Of a stretch of DNA of 46,052 bases, positions 7,776 through 17,600 are shown piece after piece. This stretch comes from Bacteroidota bacterium (GTDB lineage Bacteria > Bacteroidota > Bacteroidia > NS11-12g > UBA9320), in contig WGNA01000001.1 of assembly GCA_016124755.1 (NCBI GenBank), positions 1 through 46,052 on the forward strand, written 5' to 3'. The position numbers and the translations under genes were made by a program. Below the pieces are notes generated by a model. It did no database searches, was not told the DNA's origin, and worked only from the letters and a program-made list of their open reading frames with translations. Position 1 is the stretch's first letter; each line of letters begins with the position of its first letter.

Positions 7776-8768
7776 TTATGATTTGGATGATGAGTTGAAT
7801 TCCCGTGGATGTGCGTATTTGTAAAGATCTTCTTTGGGAAGATTTTTAAAGTATTCGTACGTAATTTTCAAACCTTCGCTTCGGCTTATTTTTGGTTCCC
7901 ATCCCAAAATTTGCTTTGCTCTGGTGATGTCGGGTTTGCGCTGTTTCGGGTCGTCTTTCGGCAGCGGTTTTAAAACAATTTTCTGATCGGTTCCTGTAAG
8001 TGCTATAATCTCTTTGGCGAAATCCAGAATGGAAATTTCGTCGGGGTTTCCTATGTTAACCGGATGAACATAATCGCTCATCAACAACCGGTAAATTCCC
8101 TCAATGAGATCATCTACAAAACAGAAAGAACGGGTCTGACTTCCGTCTCCGAAAACGGTGATATCTTCTCCTCGCAAGGCTTGTCCGATGAAAGCCGGTA
8201 AAGCCCGCCCGTCGTTAAGTCGCATTCTCGGACCATACGTGTTAAAGATTCTCACGATCCGGGTTTCAACACCGTGAAACGTATGGTAAGCCATCGTCAT
8301 GGCTTCCTGAAATCTTTTGGCTTCGTCGTACACGCCTCTTGGCCCTACCGGATTCACATTTCCCCAGTAGTCTTCGTTCTGCGGATGCACGAGCGGATCA
8401 CCGTATACTTCCGAAGTGGAGGCAATGAGCATACGCGCTCCTTTGGCTAATGCAAGACCGAGACAATTGTGAGTTCCCAATGAACCAACCTTTAGTGTTG
8501 GGATGGGAATTTTGAGATAGTCGATCGGACTTGCCGGAGATGCGAAATGTAAAATGTAATCCAGTTTACCCGGGATGTGAATGTATTTACTCACATCGTG
8601 ATGATAGAAATCGAAATTTTTCAGAGGCATGAGATGTTCAATATTCTTCATGTCTCCGGTAATGAGATTGTCCATCCCGATTACATCATATCCTTCCCGG
8701 ATAAATCTGTCACACAGATGTGAACCCAGAAATCCGGCGGCTCCTGTGATTAGAATTCGTTTACTCAT
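7776..8768 (-). CDS. uxs: UDP-glucuronate decarboxylase (UDP-xylose synthase)
   Basis: SDR enzyme of 330 aa that converts UDP-glucuronate to UDP-xylose with bound NAD. It has [10 protein letters not shown] (9-18), the TSEVYGD signature with T118 and E120, and the YxxxK pair Y147/K151 in [13 protein letters not shown] and the (S/P)VNIGNPDE region are typical of the UXS group rather than GalE or dTDP-glucose dehydratases. Its substrate comes from the upstream Ugd, whose stop overlaps this start by 4 bases. A 19-base gap separates it from the acetyltransferase gene. Confidence 0.92.
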   Translation of the reverse strand: MSKRILITGAAGFLGSHLCDRFIREGYDVIGMDNLITGDMKNIEHLMPLKNFDFYHHDVSKYIHIPGKLDYILHFASPASPIDYLKIPIPTLKVGSLGTHNCLGLALAKGARMLIASTSEVYGDPLVHPQNEDYWGNVNPVGPRGVYDEAKRFQEAMTMAYHTFHGVETRIVRIFNTYGPRMRLNDGRALPAFIGQALRGEDITVFGDGSQTRSFCFVDDLIEGIYRLLMSDYVHPVNIGNPDEISILDFAKEIIALTGTDQKIVLKPLPKDDPKQRKPDITRAKQILGWEPKISRSEGLKITYEYFKNLPKEDLYKYAHPREFNSSSKS

Positions 8769-10078
8769 GCTTCAATTCTTTGACGGCCTATAGAAATGTA
8801 TTTGTAACCCAATTCAGCCATTTTCTCGAGCGAAAACACATTTCTGCCATCGAAAATCACTTTAGAATTAAGTGCGTTTTGCATGCGTTCAAAATTCGGG
8901 TTTCGGAACTCGGCCCATTCGGTTGCGATTACCAGAGCATCGGCATTCTGAATTGCCTCGTACATGGTCTCCGAATACGTAATCACGTCACCGATTTCCC
9001 GCTTAACATTGCTCATAGCTTCGGGGTCAAACGCATTTACAGTTGCACCCGCAGCGAGCAATTGTTTAATAAGATATAAAGCAGGAGCTTCTCGTGTGTC
9101 ATCTGTATTGGGTTTAAAAGCCAGTCCCCAGATAGCGACTTTCTTGCCCTGAAGATCGTTCTTAAAATGTTCCCGGATGGCCGGCATTAAAATCGTTTTC
9201 TGATCTTCATTAACCTCTTCTACGGCGTGTAGAATTTTGAAATCGTAATTTACATCACCGGCGCTTTTAACCAGTGCTTTCACATCTTTCGGGAAACACG
9301 AACCGCCATAACCGATACCCGGGAAAAGAAACCGGTTACCGATTCTGCTGTCTGTGCCGATTCCTTTGCGTACCTTATCGACATCGGCTCCTACCAGTTC
9401 GCAGATGCGGGCAATTTCGTTCATGAAAGTGATCTTGGTCGCCAGAAAGGAATTCGCCGCATATTTGGTAAGCTCTGCGGATTTTTCATCCATAAAAATA
9501 ACCGGATTTCCCTGACGTACAAACGGTGCATAAAGCTCATCCATCAGTTTGCGTGCACGCTCTGAACTACAGCCAACCACTACCCGGTCGGGTTTCATGA
9601 AATCATCCACCGCAACTCCTTCGCGCAAAAACTCCGGATTGGATACCACATCAAAATCACCTTTGTAATTGGCGGCAATTGCGGCACGAACTTTTTCCGC
9701 AGTTCCAACCGGAACCGTACTCTTGTCTACAATCACCTTGTAATCCTTCATGATTTTACCGAGGTGATCGGCAACGCCAAGAACATAGGAGAGATCGGCA
9801 GATCCGTCTTCTCCTGGAGGAGTCGGCAACGCGAGAAAGATGATGCTTACCTCATCAATCACCTCCTCAATTTTGGTGGTGAAGTGAAGTCTGCCTTCTT
9901 TTAAATTCCGTTCAAAAAGTTTTTCAAGTCCCGGTTCGTATATGGTAATCTTACCGGAAGAAAGTGATTCTACTTTTTTATGATCAATGTCGACACAGGA
10001 AACGTGGTTTCCGGTTTCAGCGAAACAGGTTCCCGAAACCAACCCAACGTATCCGGTGCCAATAACAGCAATTTTCAT
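8765..10078 (-). CDS. ugd: UDP-glucose 6-dehydrogenase
   Basis: Protein of 437 aa that oxidises UDP-glucose to UDP-glucuronate with two NAD+. The N-terminal Rossmann motif is [10 protein letters not shown], the nucleophile is C261 in [10 protein letters not shown], and the C-terminal UDP-binding domain contains [16 protein letters not shown]. It is of the Ugd/TuaD type rather than the UDP-GlcNAc dehydrogenase (WbpA) type, judging by overall pattern. It overlaps its neighbours on both sides by 4 bases, so translational coupling in the operon is likely. Together with Uxs it gives UDP-glucuronate and UDP-xylose. Confidence 0.93.
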   Translation of the reverse strand: MKIAVIGTGYVGLVSGTCFAETGNHVSCVDIDHKKVESLSSGKITIYEPGLEKLFERNLKEGRLHFTTKIEEVIDEVSIIFLALPTPPGEDGSADLSYVLGVADHLGKIMKDYKVIVDKSTVPVGTAEKVRAAIAANYKGDFDVVSNPEFLREGVAVDDFMKPDRVVVGCSSERARKLMDELYAPFVRQGNPVIFMDEKSAELTKYAANSFLATKITFMNEIARICELVGADVDKVRKGIGTDSRIGNRFLFPGIGYGGSCFPKDVKALVKSAGDVNYDFKILHAVEEVNEDQKTILMPAIREHFKNDLQGKKVAIWGLAFKPNTDDTREAPALYLIKQLLAAGATVNAFDPEAMSNVKREIGDVITYSETMYEAIQNADALVIATEWAEFRNPNFERMQNALNSKVIFDGRNVFSLEKMAELGYKYISIGRQRIEA

Positions 10079-11208
10079 GTTAAGGATCCTGGCTTTTGGC
10101 TAGATGCTAATAAATTTCCAACGATATATTCTCTTTGTTCCTGCGACATTTCGGTGTGCATTGGCAGGGAAAAAACCGTTTCACAAAGATGATGACTAAC
10201 CGGAATAATGCGATCTGTGAAATATGCTTCCTGTTCGTTTACCGGCATCGGATAATAAATCATTACCGGAATCTCCTGATTTTTCATTTGCTGAATCAGT
10301 TCATCCCGGCTGCCTTCTTTCAACTGAAGTGTGTATTGATGAAAAACGTGAGTTGAATTTTTTGATCGTGCCGGAATGCTGAAGCGTCCATCTGCCGAAA
10401 GATGTTCATCGTAATAAGCTGCCAGATTCTGTCGGGCAGCAATGTATTCGTCAAGATGCTGGAGCTTCACACGGAGGATCGCTGCCTGCAGAGTATCTAA
10501 TCGTGAGTTTACACCAATGAGTTTGTGGTGATATTGTTTTTCCTGACCGTGGTTACTGATCATTTTTGCTTTAACAGCCAGCTTTTCATCGTTGGTAATA
10601 ATGGCTCCGCCGTCACCGAAACAACCCAGATTTTTAGAAGGGAAGAAGGATGTGGTTCCGAAGTGTCCCATACATCCCGACTTTACCTTTCGCCCGTCTG
10701 AGAAAGTATAATCAGCGCCAATAGACTGCGCATTATCTTCGATCACATACAGGTTGTGTTCTCCGGCAATTTTGAGAATGCTTTCCATGTCGGCACATTG
10801 CCCGAACAAATGAACCGGCATAATCACCCTGGTTCTCGGAGTAATTGCTTCCTTTATTTTTTCAGGATCAATGTTAAAGGTATCCGGATATACGTCGACA
10901 TAAACCGGTGTGTAGCCGAGAAGAAGAATTACTTCAGCGGTTGCGGTATAGGTAAATGCAGGTACGATTACTTCGTCACCCGGGTTCAGATCCAAAGCCA
11001 TCAGAGCGATTTGCAATGCATCGGTTCCGTTGGCGCATGGAATCACGTGCGGTACATTCAGATACGTTGCAAGTTCATCGGCAAACAAACGTACATCTTC
11101 ACCATTGATGAAAGCTGTATTGTCGATTACCCGTTGAATGGCCTGATCGATCTCACCTTTAACATGTAAATACTGGCCGTGAAGATCGACCATTCTGATT
11201 TTTTGCAT
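10075..11208 (-). CDS. DegT/DnrJ/EryC1/StrS sugar aminotransferase (WbpE/WlbC-like)
   Basis: PLP-dependent aminotransferase of 377 aa. The PLP Lys is K192 in FFPSKNLGCFGDGG, and EDNAQ and PCANGTDALQIAL are typical of the family. The N-terminus MQKIRMVDLHGQY matches WbpE-like enzymes, which make UDP-3-amino-GlcNAcA. The open frame extends 25 codons further upstream, but a perfect promoter (TAAGTTTG with TTG 21 bases upstream) lies inside that extension, so ATG at 11208 is chosen. It is the first gene of the nucleotide-sugar operon. The exact keto-sugar substrate is inferred from the WbpD-like partner. Confidence 0.88.
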   Translation of the reverse strand: MQKIRMVDLHGQYLHVKGEIDQAIQRVIDNTAFINGEDVRLFADELATYLNVPHVIPCANGTDALQIALMALDLNPGDEVIVPAFTYTATAEVILLLGYTPVYVDVYPDTFNIDPEKIKEAITPRTRVIMPVHLFGQCADMESILKIAGEHNLYVIEDNAQSIGADYTFSDGRKVKSGCMGHFGTTSFFPSKNLGCFGDGGAIITNDEKLAVKAKMISNHGQEKQYHHKLIGVNSRLDTLQAAILRVKLQHLDEYIAARQNLAAYYDEHLSADGRFSIPARSKNSTHVFHQYTLQLKEGSRDELIQQMKNQEIPVMIYYPMPVNEQEAYFTDRIIPVSHHLCETVFSLPMHTEMSQEQREYIVGNLLASSQKPGSLT

Positions 11209-11247
11209 AATAATATCTTGTCCGGAGACACCTGATTTTCCGGCCGA

Positions 11248-11279
11248 CAAACTTAATTCATTAATGGATAGTTTGGCAA
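11248..11279 (-). promoter_or_regulatory. Promoter of the nucleotide-sugar operon
   Basis: On the minus strand TTG (11277-11279) is followed after 21 bases by TAAGTTTG (11248-11255), a full match to the Bacteroidota -7 consensus. It lies about 40 bases upstream of the aminotransferase ATG. Confidence 0.6.
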
Positions 11280-11363
11280 GCATTAGATTTCGAAAACGTA
11301 TACGCTTTTGACATGGCTTCTAAAAGTTTCCTTTATTCTTGTGGAGTTATTTGCATTCGCTGA

Positions 11364-12161
11364 TTGGAAACCAAGTTGAGAAGATTTCTCCCATTACTGT
11401 TTACAGGTTTGTTCGTGTTGGCGGCACAGTCGTCGAGCGCTCAGTTCAGACTAAAAAGACTCCAGCCGTTTGAAGCCAAACAAGGTTATATGCTCTCGGT
11501 TAATTACGGTTTGTATTTTCCGAAAGCGGATTTGGCTACCCGTTTCGGATGGAGTTCGGGAATAGGACTCGACGTAAAATTCAAAACTATGAGCGGTTGG
11601 GTTATCGGCGGTTCGTATACCTGGAATTTTGGTAAAAATGTAGTTACTGCAGAGAAACACATGTTCGACTCAATTGTCGGGTCGAGTGGAGAAGTGATTG
11701 ATCAGGATGGTTTGTTCTCAGTAATAAGACTGAATGAGCGAATGCACACCATGTCGTTTGATGCCGGACGATTGTTCCCGGTATGGAAAACCAACAGGAA
11801 CTCCGGAATACTCTGCACCGTAGGCGTGGGAGCCATGTACCACCGGATCGATATTTACGCATCCAAATCGAAAGTTCCGCAGGTTACAAACGATTACGAA
11901 AAAGGGTACGACCGGCTCACCGGCGGATTAATGTTTAGTCAGTATATCGGATACCAGCATCTCGATGTTAAAAAGCAGATGAATTTTAACATCGGTTTTG
12001 TGATGAATGAAGCTTTTACCAAAAGTCTCCGGACCACTCAATTCGACCTTCGGCGATACGACGATACAAAAAGATTTGACGTGTTGAGCGGAATTAGGCT
12101 CGGAGTTACCATCCCGATTTATACTAAAAAGCGGGAGGATGAAGAATTCTTCGAAGATTAA
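11364..12161 (+). CDS. Outer-membrane beta-barrel-like protein
   Basis: Secreted protein of 265 aa with a signal peptide (LRRFLPLLFTGLFVLAAQSSSAQ) cut near residue 26. The mature part has alternating aromatic and polar strands such as YMLSVNYGLYFP, GWVIGGSYTWNFG and RLGVTIPIYTK, as expected of a small outer-membrane barrel. The start is TTG, as no ATG precedes the signal peptide. It sits 5 bases before the Kdo transferase gene and is likely cotranscribed with it. A role at the cell envelope is inferred from this context; I do not recognise a named family. Confidence 0.75.
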   Translation: METKLRRFLPLLFTGLFVLAAQSSSAQFRLKRLQPFEAKQGYMLSVNYGLYFPKADLATRFGWSSGIGLDVKFKTMSGWVIGGSYTWNFGKNVVTAEKHMFDSIVGSSGEVIDQDGLFSVIRLNERMHTMSFDAGRLFPVWKTNRNSGILCTVGVGAMYHRIDIYASKSKVPQVTNDYEKGYDRLTGGLMFSQYIGYQHLDVKKQMNFNIGFVMNEAFTKSLRTTQFDLRRYDDTKRFDVLSGIRLGVTIPIYTKKREDEEFFED

Positions 12162-12166
12162 TTATC

Positions 12167-13408
12167 ATGCTACGGGTTTATACATCCGTTTTGCGGATTG
12201 CGCTTTTGTTCGCAAAATTTATCTCCGTCTTTTCCGGAAAAGTCAGGCAGTTTTTTGACGTAAGAAAGTCTCAGGATTTTCAGGTTGATTCAAACGGGCG
12301 AAAAGTAATTTGCTTTCACTGCTCGTCATTGGGAGAATATCAGATGATTATTCCATTAATCTCGGATCCGGTGGTTCATGAACAGTATTTTGTTGCGATC
12401 ACGTTCTTTTCTCCGTCGGGTTTCCGGCATGCACAAACCGAAGGATTGGCTGATGCCAAGTTTTATTTACCAATGGATCTTCCAGCAAAGACAGAAGCAT
12501 TTTTAGACCAGTTAAAACCCGATCTTTTTGTTTTTGTAAAATATGATTTCTGGTTTAATCTGATTTCAGAATTGCAAAAAAGAAAAATAGAAATCTGGTT
12601 GGTGAACGGCTTATTCAGACCCAATCAAAGTCTTTTGCGATGGTACATGAAGCCATTTCTGAAAATGATTTTTGGGTTTGATTATCTTTTTCTGCAGAAT
12701 GAAAAGAGTCTGAAAATTTTGAAAAAACACGGTTTGCCAAACGATATAAAAGTTCTGGTAAACGGTGATTTGCGCGATGACCGGGTCTACGACTTATGCA
12801 TGAATGCTGAAAAATTGGAACGAATTGAGCGTTGGAAAAACGGAGGGAAGGTGATGATTATGGGGAGTTCGTGGCCTGCGGAGGAGTTGATGTTTAAACG
12901 AATTTATCAGGAATTGCCGGATGATTTTAAAATTCTTATTGCACCACACGATGTTTCGTTAAAACACATAAAAGAAATCCGGCAGATGTTTTCATCGGCA
13001 ACCATAAACCTCTGGAGTGAGCCCGAAAATGCAGATTCGGAAATATTGATTCTGGATACAATCGGCGTTTTGGGTTCGGCGTATCAATACGGCGAATTTG
13101 CATTTATCGGCGGAGCTTTCGGGAAAGGATTACACAACATTCTGGAAGCAACCACATTCGGTCTTCCGGTTATTTGCGGACCGAATATTTCTAAATTTCC
13201 GGAAGCCGGAGAGTTTCAGCAGTTGGGTTTTTTGTTCGTGGTTCGGGATGAGCAGGAACTTGAATTCCGGATTACCGAACTTTTGTTTGACAGTGTTCGG
13301 AAACCTCTTTCGGAATTGGCTAAAACGACCATGCTGAGCAGGAGAGGAGCAAAAGATGAAATTCTAAAAAATCTTCACAGTTTTACCGGCAGACGGATGC
13401 CGGCTTAG
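12167..13408 (+). CDS. kdtA: 3-deoxy-D-manno-octulosonic acid transferase
   Basis: GT30 enzyme of 413 aa that adds Kdo from CMP-Kdo to lipid IVA at the inner face of the inner membrane. The N-terminus has a hydrophobic anchor (about 5-22). The catalytic base region is HCSSLGEYQM with E57. LPMDLPAKTEAFLDQLKPD and the C-terminal GSSWPAEE and FIGGAFGKGLHNILEATTFGLPV, the CMP-Kdo-binding part, are conserved family motifs. It follows the barrel protein gene by 5 bases. The last codons contain a small CCGGCA/TGCCGG hairpin (13386-13403) without a T-run. Confidence 0.93.
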   Translation: MLRVYTSVLRIALLFAKFISVFSGKVRQFFDVRKSQDFQVDSNGRKVICFHCSSLGEYQMIIPLISDPVVHEQYFVAITFFSPSGFRHAQTEGLADAKFYLPMDLPAKTEAFLDQLKPDLFVFVKYDFWFNLISELQKRKIEIWLVNGLFRPNQSLLRWYMKPFLKMIFGFDYLFLQNEKSLKILKKHGLPNDIKVLVNGDLRDDRVYDLCMNAEKLERIERWKNGGKVMIMGSSWPAEELMFKRIYQELPDDFKILIAPHDVSLKHIKEIRQMFSSATINLWSEPENADSEILILDTIGVLGSAYQYGEFAFIGGAFGKGLHNILEATTFGLPVICGPNISKFPEAGEFQQLGFLFVVRDEQELEFRITELLFDSVRKPLSELAKTTMLSRRGAKDEILKNLHSFTGRRMPA

Positions 13409-13656
13409 GGATAGAAGCGGTTACGAAAACGCTGCGAACGGCTGGCAAAACCGGAAAAAACAGCGACTGAAAGAAGCTCGTTTTTGAACGCTTTTGACCC
13501 GGTTGCAGCGTTGCAGTTTGAGCGAATAGCCCGGTGTTGCGCAGGAATTGGTTTTATAAATATGCTTGGTTAATCTTTAACTGCGCGACAAAGCCCCACA
13601 TAAAAAAGCTAACTTCACAACAATGGTTTTTAATAAAAGATTGAATTTTAGTTTTT

Positions 13657-14211
13657 ATGATAATTAACATTAACCAAAAGAAAATAAGCTGGAACGACAG
13701 CTATGCAATTTTTGAGGGAGAGGAGCAGATTTTTGAGGCAGAATCGAAGCTGATGCGGATTTTATCGGAAATTGAAATGCGGGTTTACGGTTCGGCGCGA
13801 ATGGCATTTTTAATTAAACGAAAATGGGGATGGACGCCTAAATATGATTTATTTGATTCGAACGGAACTGCGTATGAATTAACAACGGTTTCATTCTGGA
13901 AAGGACATTATTCTATTACCTATAAAAATGATGTGTACGATTTGTACCGTCATCGCGGCCGAAAGGCATCTATCTATAAAAACGGTCGTCAAATCGCCTG
14001 GTGGGACAAAAAAGCGGTGAGCTGGTTTAAAGGCGACAACTATACAATTACGGCCAATGCCAATTGTGATAAGGCTTTTGTTTCGGCACTTTGTCTGGTA
14101 GTCGACAATTTTTCGAGCTCAAAAGACCGGGGAGGAGTGAACATTGACCCGGGGCACATTGGTCCGCAGGCAAAGGAATTTGATGTGAACTGGAAGCCGA
14201 GGGAGGATTAA
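13657..14211 (+). CDS. LOR/YxjI-like (tubby C-terminal-like fold) protein
   Basis: Cytosolic protein of 184 aa without signal peptide or membrane segments. Repeated short strands such as YDLFDSNGTAYELTTVSFWKGHYSI and ASIYKNGRQIAWWDKKAVSWFKGDNYTI, with a late hydrophobic helix (KAFVSALCLVVDNF), fit the LURP-one-related/YxjI family, which has a tubby C-terminal-like fold. The family's function in bacteria is not known. It stands alone, about 250 bases after kdtA. The family assignment is from the strand pattern and late helix only. Confidence 0.5.
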   Translation: MIININQKKISWNDSYAIFEGEEQIFEAESKLMRILSEIEMRVYGSARMAFLIKRKWGWTPKYDLFDSNGTAYELTTVSFWKGHYSITYKNDVYDLYRHRGRKASIYKNGRQIAWWDKKAVSWFKGDNYTITANANCDKAFVSALCLVVDNFSSSKDRGGVNIDPGHIGPQAKEFDVNWKPRED

Positions 14212-14631
14212 TATAATCTCAAACCGGAACCCTGATTCTTAATTCAATTAATCTTTAATGCTTCTCCGTTTGAATACACCAAGATTGTAAATTGGTTTGA
14301 GGATCGATATGCGATCTCTTTTCTTCTTACTTTTTTCTTGATAAAAAAGTAAGCAAAAAATCAAGTCGGAAAGAAAGCTGCCCAAGCGCCCTTTATCATT
14401 TGTTGAAAATCTGGGGAAAGAAGTGACAAGCACTTTCCCCGATTTTCTACCAAATGACAAATTCCCGCCGGGTCTATCCCGCCTTTCCGACGGCCCACCC
14501 ACGCGTTCCTATTCTAGTTTTAGAGTCCGCTTCGCACAATTCATTTTGTTCTTTTAATTCTAAAATTGAAGTGATCTGGCGGTTGGTGTAATTTTGCGGA
14601 GAAACATTTAATCTTTAATTATTAATTGATT
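14212..14631. other. Intergenic region with AT-rich hairpin and repeat-like sequence
   Basis: The main feature is an inverted repeat, CTTACTTTTTT (14326-14336) and AAAAAAGTAAG (14343-14353), followed by GCAAAAAATCAAG. It resembles dispersed intergenic elements seen in Bacteroidota and could also terminate transcription in both directions. An 84-codon minus-strand frame across it (14248-14502) reads GGPSERRDRPGG, which looks like translated repeat rather than protein. No gene is called. Confidence 0.55.
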
Positions 14632-17600
14632 TCAATATCCTTCTTCGTAATCATAATAATTAAAACCACCATACGAACGCTTCACTCTCGGGCGATCTGA
14701 ATACCACAGATTTTCTGCTGCTTCATCAACCTTTTTGTACATTTCTTCGTCGTCGAGATATTCGGAACTAGCGCGTTTGATTTTATAGGTGTCTTTAATT
14801 GCTCCTTTGTTGATTACCACTATGTAATCGAACACCCACAGTTCGCGGTCGTTTTCGTTTGGTCGTTTGAATAAATATAAAGTTCCATCGAGTTTTCCGG
14901 TATTTATTTCACGGGTTTCGATGAGAAAAACACTATCGGGATTTTCAACACTTACACCGTCGAAAAGCATTGCTCTGGCCATGTACACATCTGATTTAAA
15001 AGAATCATTTAATAATTCCAGATGGTTGATTTTTTTGAGATAAGAATATAAATCAAAACGGGTCGATTCGTCTTCCGAATAATGTGTCCAAATGGTATCG
15101 TTTACATAAACTCCGTTGTCTGCGAACTGAATGCTGGTAATTAATAATTCGCGTTCATCTTTAAGTCTGCGTGTGCGATCAAAATATTCCTGAACGCTTT
15201 TATCCTTTTTAAATGGCATCAACAATTTGTTATAGGCAGTGAGATCGCCGGATGGAACCGACTGTGATCCGGTGTAATTAGTTTCTTCGTCCGCATAAGC
15301 ATATCCCATATAATCAGAATAATAGCCGTAATCATCGTAATCGTAACTGCTGCCGGAGGATTCGCCGGCGATTAATCGTTTTAAATCATCTTTAGCCACA
15401 CGCAGGAATTCACTTTTGTATTTCCGGAGGTGACGTTTTTTAATCACGTTACTGTCGAGCAGATCGGCAACAAATTCATAAACCTCCGATTTGTATTCCG
15501 GATAGCCGGAGTATTGAAGAATAAAAGGATATAAAGATTTGCGCAATTCGATGGAATCTTCCAGAGAATAAAAAAGCGATTTGATACCGTAACCCTGAAT
15601 CAGCGGCGTTTCGGAATTCATGAGTTTCCGGAAGAGTTTCGTTGAAGACTTGGTTTTCTGATCTGCCAAAGCGGTAAGAACCGACAACTGAATGGTGGGT
15701 GTATCGAGACTTCGGTTATAAAGCCGGGTTAAATAGGGATGGATATCCGGATGGTTCAGACTTCCGAGTCTTTCAATTAATCCCAGACGGTTGTCGAGAT
15801 CAAATTCGTCGTGATGAAAGGATTCGATTAATGAAATGATGGTTGGTGCATCTTCGTCTTTAAAATCGGCCTGATACAAACTTCGCATGGCGTGAACCTG
15901 TTCCACACTATCGCCGTGTAAAAGATCATTCATGAGCCAGTCGGTTTTTTCGGTGTTAAACGGTCTCGATGGCAGAGTGTCGTCTTCCACGGTAAAGCTG
16001 TTGAGAAAGGTGGTTACAAACGGAGTTATTTTTCCGTTTTCGGAAGTGAGATAGCTCACCGAATAAATGCGGTCTCCATGCACGATAGATCGGGAAATAA
16101 TTTTTCGGTTTGAATTCGTATCGGTGAGTTCCACTTCATAAGAAGTTGAATCTTCACTCATTTTAGTGGAAGCCAGAAAAAGCGAAGTCTGATCTTTCCA
16201 TCGATATTTCACCGACCGCCAGAGAGAATCGTAAGACGGGCAATAATAGTATTTGTGAAATTTCTGGAAATTCACCTCAATTAATTCATCCGACATGGGA
16301 TCGTAATAGCGTCGGTTTTCGTATTTGCCGGTGTAGCTGTAATCTTCTTTTTGGGTTAAAGCGCGGTATTTTTCCTGATATCCGAGCGAACTCCATCCCA
16401 CATATCGGGCGGAAGTATTCACTTTATACAGACAGGATGTGTCTTCAAATTCGAAATAGGAAGTTCTGATTTTCGGGTTTTCCCATTTAAAAGAAGAAAA
16501 GAATTTCTCCGGCCAGATGCTGTCTTTTGAGCGAACCAGCATTTGAAAATAACGAGGTCCGTCGATGAAGTAAAAAGAATGAAGCCAGTTCCCGGAAGTG
16601 TCTTTTGCAGAAATGCTGTAGGCGGGCATATTTAAAAAAGTGAGATCCGAATCGGAAGCGGTTGTGTATTTGAATTTTTTATTGAACTCGCGGGCCATGT
16701 AATGCATTTCAAACGAATCTTCTTCGATGTATTCCAGATCGTGAAGAGAAGCGCGTTTAACCGAGTAATAATTATTGATGGAGTCGACACCTTTAATATC
16801 CACCAAGTTGTTCTGCATGAGTCGGGCGAGTTTGTTTTTCTCTTCCCAAACCGGTCTGCCGGGCATCTGAACCGAGAGTCCGCGATCGGAAATTACCGTT
16901 TGCGGTTTCTTTTCATTGTGAACATGCAACGAGTTAAAAACCTCATCGAGATTGTTGTTGTCTTTGAGGTAGTCGAGTGTACCGGAAACTTTAAAAATTA
17001 AGATTTCGAGTGGTGAGATTAAAATGCGGTATCGTTCGTAATCGCTCTTCTTGGTTTTATTGAGGATGTCGAACCCTTTGCAGCCATCGATCTCAATATC
17101 TTTTTGTTCTAAAATCTTTCCCGGAATGTTTTCGTACAGCAAACTGTCGATTCGTTTTTTGATGTAGTCGCGGGTCTGATTCATCAGAATAGCATTGTGC
17201 TCGAGCCTTACCAATGAATAGGTGGTTCCGTTATCGAGATCGGGGAAAACCGAAACCGACATGGTTCCGTAGCTCGGCAACTCGTAAAGTTTCCCCGGGA
17301 TGTTTACGGTTACCCAGCCATCAGAAGTAGATTGGGGAACCATCTTTTTGGGGACGTAAGTTTTTTCCAGTTTGTCGCGATTCTCTTTGCTTATTTCATC
17401 AATCACTCTCAGCACCGGTCGCAGAGTATATCCCATTGCGCGCAGTGTTTCAATCACACCCTTTTCCCCTGCAAGGTGGGCGGCACCCACACCCGAAAAA
17501 ATATTTACTCCGGTTTTAATCAAGCTGTCGATGCTTCGTGCCATTATGATATTGCGATCGTGGAGCATTAGTTTCTGGTGATTTTTTGAGGGATTCATCA

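Noticed and set aside
13409-13656. Possible gene or tRNA between kdtA and the LOR-like gene
   Set aside because: No frame with protein-like composition and no cloverleaf; only short direct repeats such as GTTGCAGC-GTTGCAG.
14248-14502. 84-codon minus-strand frame
   Set aside because: Appears to be translated intergenic repeat (GGPSERRDRPGG) crossing an AT-rich hairpin.
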